A model generated the notes under the pieces. The model had not been told where the DNA came from. It saw only the letters and a list, made by a program, of their open reading frames with translations, and searched no databases. A stretch of 64,000 nt of DNA from Seminavis robusta (lineage: Eukaryota > Bacillariophyta > Bacillariophyceae > Naviculales > Naviculaceae), in NCBI GenBank assembly GCA_903772945.1, contig CAICTM010000028.1, positions 62,001 to 126,000 of the forward strand, given 5' to 3'. Positions 57,287 through 64,000 of this stretch are shown piece after piece. Made by a program: the position numbers and the translations under genes. How positions within the stretch are numbered: position 1 is the stretch's first letter; every line of letters begins with the position of its first letter.

Positions 57287-59221
57287 ATGAAGTCAAGTGC
57301 GCTTTTCAACAAGACCCAGCAAGATGGCATTGATACTGCCATTACAGCTCCGGATGAGGTGGCCGATATTGGAGGCAATGGCGCTTTGATTGATGCTGAT
57401 GAGAATGGCAGCGATGATGACGATGAAAGTACTAATGGCAAGGCCAGCAACAAGCTCTTTTTGGTTGGGTTGCCTCTGGCCCTCCTTTCTCTGGCTGTCA
57501 TTGTATTGACCCAGTTGGGAGATCAAAATATTGCTGGTGTGTCCCCTCACAATCTAAACCTCAAGCGAGGTCAACCAACCCTTATCAAGGGCGTCCCTGA
57601 TGCTGGTGCTGTAACCCGCCACCTACTCCAGAGGGAGTTGTTTGGGACGATGGTTAAGGTCAAGGATGATAGGGAAGAGGACGATGGAGAGGAGGATGAT
57701 TTAGGAAGATATTACCTAGGGCTGGTTTCCAGAGCGGATGTTGATTTGGCCTTGAAAAGGAACCAAGATACTGGTGAAGAAGTTGACGTGGAAGTTGAAA
57801 TCAAAGGAAAGACGTATTTTAATCGTCTGGACGTGAAGAACATCAGGAAGCGCATTCACAAGGTAAAGCGTGGAGGTGGTCTCAAGTACCCTGGTCGTTC
57901 GGCAGAACTTGCCAAGAAAGAAGCGGAGGACCTTCTCAAGGATATTAAAGATCTTCAAAAGCAGACCAAGCAGGACCTTCTCAAGGACTTTGGGAACATT
58001 CGCAGGCTGGGCGAAGGCTATACTGATCAGTTTACAGATATCAAGGTTGAGCAATTCGGAGACCAATTGTTTCAGTTGGAATGTAATGATGTTGAGTGCG
58101 AAGTTTACTCTGATGGTCCCCTTCAAACTAACAATCGAAGGCGGCTGTCCGCAACATGGATTTGGGATGAACAGTGTGATTCTGACAGTGACTGCCCTGC
58201 TGACAGCACCTGCTATGAGCCCAGCTACACATCTGGTGTTTCCAGCTCCTACTACAACAAGTGCACTTGCTCTGAGAAAAGTGAGTGTAGCTTCCTGTGG
58301 TCCAGTGGTGAGGCATGGTACAAGTACCGTAATTTTGGTGATAACCAGTATACAAAGTGCACGCATGGATATTGTGCAGCATACTATGACTGCTTCTCTG
58401 GTTCCATGACTGTCACCACTCCTGCTGGTCAAAAGCGAATGGATGAGCTGGAGGTCAATGATCTTGTCTTGACTGCTAGTGGCAATTTTGAAAAGGTCTA
58501 CACCTTTCTTCACAGGACCCCCACAAGCCGTGCCTCCATTGCCAGCAACTACTTGCAGATTGTGACGGATTATGGCAAGAACATGATTGAAATCACTGGC
58601 AAGCACATGATCTATGTGAACAGCAACAAGCTCCCCATTGAGGCCAGCAATGTCAAGGTTGGCGACTACCTTTCTCTTACTCAGCATGATGAAGCTGGCT
58701 CTATTGCAACCACACCTGCCAAGGTCACTGGCATCAATGTTGTTCAACGCATGGGTGGCTTCTCTCCCGTGACAGAAGGAGGCAGCATTGTTGTGAATGG
58801 TCTTGCCGCTTCTTCGTACAGCAACCCTCGCTATGCTGACACAGAATATGTGGAGATTGCTGGGAAGCCTCTGGTCCACCGAGCTACCTTTACTCACTGG
58901 CTGACTTCTCCAGTTCGCTTCTTCTGCCTCCATGTGAATGGAAATGCTTGCGCTCTAGACATGGATGGAGAAGCGTTCTTCCCCCTTTCCAAGGCTGTCG
59001 ACGATATCTACCATACATTGAAGAATGCTGGTCTTGAGGGTGTGACCATGATGGTAGTTTCTGTTGCTGGAATGTTGGTCTACGCTTTTGAGCAGACTTT
59101 CAAGGCTTTGTGGCTTCCCCTTTTGGTGGTTTTGGTTGCTGTGTCCTTCATGCAGAAACAGCAGGTCGTCACTACCCCTTACCAGTTCCGGTTGGCCAAC
59201 AAGAGCAAGAAGGTGGACTAA
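57287..59221 (+). CDS. Large type II membrane protein with Hedgehog-type Hint domain
   Basis: 644 residues in one exon. The ATG at 57287 is the first in frame. There is no signal peptide, but one span (57-76, LFLVGLPLALLSLAVIVL) follows an acidic tail, so the bulk is probably lumenal or extracellular. A coiled-coil-like Lys/Glu/Leu stretch lies at about 205-235, and a Cys-rich module at 297-369. The Hint module starts at Cys369 (DCFSGS), has Thr437/His440 (ITGKH) and ends SPVTEGGSIVVNG with ASSY, so the Cys found in Hedgehog and in the 37596-38828 protein is Ser510 here. Hydrophobic spans follow at about 586-601 and 606-622. Self-cleavage before Cys369 is plausible. It is a distant relative of the 410-residue Hint protein, sharing the layout of ectodomain, Hint and C-terminal anchor. 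Confidence 0.86.
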   Translation: MKSSALFNKTQQDGIDTAITAPDEVADIGGNGALIDADENGSDDDDESTNGKASNKLFLVGLPLALLSLAVIVLTQLGDQNIAGVSPHNLNLKRGQPTLIKGVPDAGAVTRHLLQRELFGTMVKVKDDREEDDGEEDDLGRYYLGLVSRADVDLALKRNQDTGEEVDVEVEIKGKTYFNRLDVKNIRKRIHKVKRGGGLKYPGRSAELAKKEAEDLLKDIKDLQKQTKQDLLKDFGNIRRLGEGYTDQFTDIKVEQFGDQLFQLECNDVECEVYSDGPLQTNNRRRLSATWIWDEQCDSDSDCPADSTCYEPSYTSGVSSSYYNKCTCSEKSECSFLWSSGEAWYKYRNFGDNQYTKCTHGYCAAYYDCFSGSMTVTTPAGQKRMDELEVNDLVLTASGNFEKVYTFLHRTPTSRASIASNYLQIVTDYGKNMIEITGKHMIYVNSNKLPIEASNVKVGDYLSLTQHDEAGSIATTPAKVTGINVVQRMGGFSPVTEGGSIVVNGLAASSYSNPRYADTEYVEIAGKPLVHRATFTHWLTSPVRFFCLHVNGNACALDMDGEAFFPLSKAVDDIYHTLKNAGLEGVTMMVVSVAGMLVYAFEQTFKALWLPLLVVLVAVSFMQKQQVVTTPYQFRLANKSKKVD

Positions 59222-60837
59222 TTAATTGAAAGCTGAAATGGTGAAATGGGTGCAAACAAAAAGAATTCATAGAAAGAGTACCACCCATGGCCAAATCGGG
59301 GTCACAGCAGCCACAGTCAATGCAAGCAAGTGAGCAGCCGTGGGTGAAGTTCATGTTCAAGCTCTCGCCAACGGGTAGTACGGTGTGTAGAAGGGCAACG
59401 TAGTAGTAATTCCATATTAGTAATTCCCACAAACAATCAAAAATTGTTTGCCCTGTTGTTCTTGCATGCTTCATCTCCATAGTCTGGACACTACATTGCT
59501 TTGAACGTTTTCGAGACAGTAAAGTGGCGTGGCCACTTTGGTCTTTGATGCCGACCAAGCAAAAGAGGCGTGATGGCAACTGTGCATGACGACTGCCGCG
59601 TCGGAAGACAGACGTGAAATGTCCGCCTCGCACCGTCCTGTGCTCGAGTGGAGTTGCCTACGGTAGGATGCTGTGCACAAAACAGCCTTTTTATCGTAAC
59701 TCGTATAACTGGCTGGCCCGAGCCTAGCTAGCTAGCTACGGTACTCTACTCAAGTGGAGGATTCCAAGCTATTAGTATGCTGCGATTCCATGCTCTACAT
59801 AGCTAGATTAAAGCTAGTGGCTGATGGCTGATGCACGACAAAAGCATTCCGGTGGCACTGCGCTTTTTAAAAAAGCTTTGAAGACAAGACACTTCCCCTC
59901 GAGAAAGTTGGCGCTTGTCTAATAATCAGAACCTTGCTGGAATCCAACGGGAGTACTTGCTCAGTACCGGTACTCCTGTGCTTAAGTCTTTCAAAAATAG
60001 TAATTAATTGAAAGGACATTCGATCGTGTCCCTAACTTTTCCTTTTGACGAAGGAACTCAAGTTCGATAAATAGTTCGGTGGTTAATTTTACAGCGACAA
60101 CTATATATTAAGTATCCTCGAGTACAAATGACTCTAGAAGTACGGCTTTAAAAAGTAAAGGGTTTAGCGTGCCGTCTTCTCGGAATGCTCTTTGAATGGT
60201 TGGCAACTCACCATCTAAACGGTGAGTTCTTGTTTGTTTAACAGGTGGAGACCCTTTTTGTTCTCGGGTATTCGCGGGAAATGAGTCGAGTCAGGCTAGG
60301 GTGCGCCGAGCCAACCAAGCTACTAAAAGGTGGGAGCAAGCAACAGCCAGCAGCAAGAGACACAACAACGGCAAATCAGACACAACAAGTCAACCATCTA
60401 CTAGCTAGCATATGCCATATCAATAACCACAACCATTAGACTATTGCAGGCCACATTGACGCTCCTTCCGTTGGTTTGGCTCCTTCCATCCATCCCTCCA
60501 TCCACCAACCAACCTATACGTTACAACTGTAGCTATAGCTATACCAGTCATCGCAGCACAAGCGCAGAGGAACCAAGGAGGCTCAGCTACAGGAAGCTAC
60601 CAGTACTGTATAGCTCTGCATACTGTATACTGTATACAGCAGTGTCAGTGCCAGTGCCAGGAGACCAAGTCTTCTCAAGCTTCAGATACCCTCAGCTCAG
60701 CTCAGATACCCCCATTAAGCTGTTCAGATACCCCCATTAAGCTCAGATACCCTCAGATACCCATTCAGTTCAGTCTATTCAGCCAGCAATCAGCAATCTA
60801 CCCATTTTCTAGTCCAAGTCTAGTCAAGAGAGAGAAG
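59222..60837. other. Intergenic; 5' flank of the disordered-protein gene
   Basis: No gene is supported. Near the right end the motif CAGATACCCCCATTAAGCT occurs twice, 22 bp apart (60703 and 60725), among shorter CAGATACC copies, probably in the 5' untranslated region of the next gene. Confidence 0.5.
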
Positions 60838-62157
60838 ATGCCCATTCCACCTAAAGCAGGGAGTACAGGGACCACCAAGTCCACCAAGAAGAGTTCCAAA
60901 AATGGGCTCAGGTCTTCCTCCAGCACTAGTATCAATTCTACTGCCAGTGGTACTGCTAGTGGCACAGCCATGAATATGATGAATACAAATACATATATCT
61001 CTACCAGCACTGGCAATGTCACCCCCATGCCCAAAGCGATTTTGAAGAGACCCACCACGACCAATCCGAAAACGCACAATCGGAAATTGACGTTTCACAA
61101 CAAGAAAAAAACAAAACGAATCCCCAATGTGGCTTCCATGCCACCGGAGATTCTAGAAGACATTTGGTGGGCTGCCGAAGATTACGATGATATCATGAGA
61201 TCCTTCGAATACACCGTTTTCATGATGGAAGCGGGAGAAGCAAAGGCGGTGGAAGACGACCAACATTGTACCAGAGGCCTAGAACTCAGAACCGAAGCCG
61301 GAAAATGGGCACGCTTCGAACACAAAAGAGACTGCTACAATGCCGTACTAGATGAACAAGATCGCCAATGGAACGAAGGAGAAGACAATCAGGACAAAAT
61401 TGCTAATTGCTGTAGAGAAGTCACGGCAAAGACACAGCGCATTGCCTGTAGAAAGGGAATGCAGGATGAAAAAGATATCGAAAAATACGTCGCTGATACC
61501 AGAAAAGCCATTGATTCCAATCAACTACTCCATTCTTCGTCTTCATCCAACCATAACAACAACAACAAACAAAAGAAAACCACCAGTGCCAATGGAACCA
61601 AATCCATGCCTGCCCGTACCAAATCCAATTCCACCGGACAACTCAAACGACGGACGCCACGTACCGATTCGGGAAAGGCACGAGTTGAGAAAAGTCCTCC
61701 TCGAAAGCCCGAACGAGTACTCTCGGGAAAATCAGAACGAGGAGACGTTACACCCACCAATTCCTCCAGTGCACCACGGACGCCCAAACGAACCGTCAGT
61801 AGTGGCAGCAAACAATCCGACGGAAGTGCTTCACCCGCACCTTCTAACAACAACAATAAGGGAATGACACCCACCAATTCGGCCAAATCCAATACCCTAC
61901 GAATGCCACAACGACAAACATTCAACAATAGTTCTTCCAAAGCCACGCCCTCGTCATCGTCGTCATCCAGACAAGTCACCAAAGGCAACAGTACCAAAGC
62001 ATCTTCGACGTTGCCCAAATTACCTAAACGATCCGCATCCAATTCGTCACAAGCCACGGCCGCCAGTCTTGATAATAGTTCCATGGGTGGTGATGGGGAT
62101 AATGATGGCAAAGGAGGACAACTCAGTGTTGCCGCATTGGCCAAATTTGGAGCATAA
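60838..62157 (+). CDS. Diatom-type protein of unknown function with disordered tails
   Basis: 439 residues, no intron, ATG at 60838. A folded core at about 95-220 has the pattern PPEILEDIWWAAEDYDDI, FEYTVFMMEAGE, RGLELRTEAG and LDEQDRQW. I recall this as a widespread diatom family of unknown function. Both flanks are Ser/Thr/Asn/Lys-rich and low in complexity, with repeated TPTNS and TPKR motifs that look like phosphorylation sites. There is no signal peptide or membrane span, so it is probably nuclear or cytosolic. Long overlapping frames on the other strand are shadows. Confidence 0.8.
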   Translation: MPIPPKAGSTGTTKSTKKSSKNGLRSSSSTSINSTASGTASGTAMNMMNTNTYISTSTGNVTPMPKAILKRPTTTNPKTHNRKLTFHNKKKTKRIPNVASMPPEILEDIWWAAEDYDDIMRSFEYTVFMMEAGEAKAVEDDQHCTRGLELRTEAGKWARFEHKRDCYNAVLDEQDRQWNEGEDNQDKIANCCREVTAKTQRIACRKGMQDEKDIEKYVADTRKAIDSNQLLHSSSSSNHNNNNKQKKTTSANGTKSMPARTKSNSTGQLKRRTPRTDSGKARVEKSPPRKPERVLSGKSERGDVTPTNSSSAPRTPKRTVSSGSKQSDGSASPAPSNNNNKGMTPTNSAKSNTLRMPQRQTFNNSSSKATPSSSSSSRQVTKGNSTKASSTLPKLPKRSASNSSQATAASLDNSSMGGDGDNDGKGGQLSVAALAKFGA

Positions 62158-63770
62158 AATATCATATACGATACGATCGAGGAGGAACGGAGCGTTGTTT
62201 TGTTACAATGCAAATACAACAGCAACGACAACGACGTACTACCAGCTACAGCTGCCGCAGAATCGAATCGTCGGACGGCGTTGGTACCGGTCCTTTCCCC
62301 GTCATTCGTACGGTTCGGTGGAATATCTGTAGCCGCAATTGCGAACGATTCGAAAACAACCGGTGGCGGAGATCGAGAACGATTTTGTGAGGTCGCTGCA
62401 TGCATGGCTACGTCAGATGGCCGCACGTGGATCTGGTCGGGGACGGAGCGAGATTGCCAAACGGCGTTTAAATTTTCTCAGGTTGGCTACCAGTCTGCCT
62501 TGAGTGTTGCACACTGCCCTGGCGACGATGACTCGAGTCACGGAATAAAACATCAACAAACCAATGCAATCCAAGTTGCCCCCTGCCCGATGTCGATGCG
62601 GACCATGCACCTGTGCATTTTTGCTTCTACTCTACAGTACGTCCGTCACGTGGCTGTTTAGCGGAGCAACATTCGAAACGACGCAACAATCAGTACGAGC
62701 ATGGAGCTGACAAACAACGAGCAATCGTCCGACGTGATTTTTTGTTGTCACTGCTGCTGCATCCAACTTGGCCAGGACCACTACGAATCGATACGGTACG
62801 GCTGGAGCAAAGGAATGACTTGACTCGACGAAAGGAGCTGGACCGGTGAAGATATGGTGTGGAACCTATTTCTGCCTGCCAGTTGCGGGCAATGTGACGA
62901 TGTGCTTGCTCGTGCATGGATTTCTCCTTCTCGATTGGAAATTGGTCTGGTCTGTTGGCGTTGGCTGCGTTGGCGGTTGGTGCTCGGTCAGCCCCGTTGC
63001 TATAATAGCGCATTCGGGGCGGCAGAAGATGAGAAAAATCAGTCGAAGTGGATGGGCTTTTTTGTTCTTTGCTTTCGATCTCACGGCACCCGGTCGTGCG
63101 TGGTTGGAGCGAAGGAGCAAGTTCGACAAAAGCAATCGGTCTGTACTACGGAAAGGTTCCTGATTTGTTTTCCTCGGAAACTCTCCCGCTGCGTCGTACC
63201 ACAAGCTGTGAATGGGACAGAAAGGTGTTTTTTGCAAGTCGTTGAAACAGAGACAACAAGTATCTGCCCAACTGTTGTGTCCGACGCAACAGAAAAGCGC
63301 CCCTGCAGCGCTGGCTGGTAGGCGAAATTTAATACTTGTACCGTTTTACTAGCAGGCCTGTCAGAGCAACATGGTAGCCCACATCACTTGACGGAATCAG
63401 TATTGTAGAAAGTACTCCAAACACCGCTCCTTCAAACTTTGGATACGAAAGGGCAGATTGTTCCGCCACTCAGAGCACGATCGATTGCTCTGTGGGGAAC
63501 AACTGCAGCAACCATAGCTTGTAGGTCTCAAAATTCCTTGCGGACTAAAGAGGTCTTTCAAGGGTATGATGCATGCATGGCTATGAAACCGAGTCGAGTC
63601 GTAAACACACGGCTGCTCAACTGATCGTTGCGTGCGAGTTCTCTCGGATAGATTTTGCAAAGGATCTCCTAAATCCCATCATGCCTAACTAAGCCGACCC
63701 AGAAAGAAGCCGACCCAGAAAGAGTATTTGCCTTGGGAGAGACAGGAGCGTTCCTCAATCGTGCATGACT
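62158..63770. other. Intergenic; no supported gene
   Basis: A 155-codon frame at 62854-63321 overlaps others on both strands and has a Trp/Cys-rich composition unlike a folded protein. A 15-base unit (AGCCGACCCAGAAAG) is repeated in tandem at about 63691-63721. Confidence 0.45.
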
Positions 63771-64000
63771 TTAAATCCGACCCTAATTTAGGGTTGGTTT
63801 GGGGAATCCGTCCCTAAATATAGGGGCGGTTTCAAAACCCGACCCTAAAACGAAACCGGACCCTAAATTAGGGACTTTTTTTCAGAAACCGTCCCTATTT
63901 TTCAGAAACTACCCTATTTTTAGGGTATGTTTCGAAACCCGACCCTAATATTGGTGCGTTTTCAATGTATTTACCAGGCAGTCCCGTTTCTATTTAGGGA
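63771..64000. repeat. Degenerate CCCTAAATTAGGG palindrome array
   Basis: At least eight copies of CCCTAA or TTAGGG occur in 230 bp. Several are joined as the palindrome CCCTAAATTAGGG or CCCTAATTTAGGG and separated by GAAACC/GGTTTC, themselves inverted. The array runs off the window. Alternating orientation argues against a telomere and for a MITE or satellite of inverted repeats. Confidence 0.65.

Noticed and set aside
57716-58933. 405-codon minus-strand frame
   Set aside because: Antisense to the large Hint gene; no domain or start context of its own.
61521-62426. 301-codon minus-strand frame rich in Leu/Ser
   Set aside because: Shadow of the Ser/Asn/Lys-rich low-complexity gene on the plus strand.
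62854-63321. 155-codon plus-strand frame
   Set aside because: Trp/Cys-rich, overlapped by several other frames, no family resemblance.
63771-64000. Possible telomere
   Set aside because: The hexamers alternate in orientation and are separated by other sequence, unlike a telomeric tract.

Overview
The window reads as nuclear DNA of a eukaryotic microalga, most likely a pennate diatom; Seminavis robusta is my best guess but is not proven. The grounds are compact genes with short GT-AG introns of about 60-120 bp, a Ty1/copia element of the diatom (CoDi-like) kind, an EGF-repeat multi-pass membrane protein, a PDR-type ABCG transporter, Hedgehog-type Hint proteins, a serine/asparagine-rich protein of a family I recall from diatoms, and abundant short palindromes (CTAGCTAG, GGTACC, ACCGGT).

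Layout. 0.7-10.25 kb (minus): one EGF/transmembrane gene, with a Ty1/copia element (3147-9404) inside an intron. 10.9-14.15 kb (minus): a soluble protein of four tandem PAS domains fused to a class III nucleotidyl cyclase. 14.65-18.9 kb: MITE-like repeats, a Hint fragment and a second, cyclase-less PAS copy. 18.9-20.1 kb: a Hint gene copy with single-base errors. 20.9-22.8 kb: the 5' part of an ABCG transporter, ending at a 25-N gap (22924-22948). 22.95-41.5 kb repeats the 4.36-22.8 kb block: copia element, first exons of the EGF gene, cyclase, Hint, ABCG. This time an extra Hint copy carrying a 730-bp insertion is present, and the ABCG gene runs on to its end (39607-46001). 46.9-50.3 kb: an inositol polyphosphate 5-phosphatase. 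51.99-54.11 kb (minus): a secreted cadherin/VCBS-like repeat protein. 57.29-59.22 kb: a second, larger Hint membrane protein. 60.84-62.16 kb: a disordered diatom-type protein of unknown function. The rest is intergenic.

The 18.6-kb repetition is probably the overlapping ends of two contigs left unmerged at the gap. Both copies carry the copia element at the same target site (CTGAT), and they differ mostly by single-base indels clustered in patches, as expected of uncorrected long reads. Single-copy biology should be read from the better copy of each gene: cyclase at 10938-14153, Hint at 37596-38828, ABCG at 39607-46001. The tandem PAS and Hint copies inside each block may still be real local duplications, since they differ by substitutions or by the insertion.

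The most interesting biology is: (1) the PAS-cyclase, whose first three PAS domains keep the FixL pattern of a haem-ligand His with an Arg 20 residues later, and whose catalytic site has the adenylyl-type Lys/Asp pair; (2) Hedgehog-type Hint modules with intact catalytic residues in non-Hedgehog membrane proteins; (3) an ABCG gene with five exons of 9-24 nt and two GC-AG introns; (4) nine exact 11-residue synuclein/perilipin-like repeats inserted inside a 5-phosphatase domain. No operon logic applies, and I see no functional link between neighbouring genes beyond local duplication.
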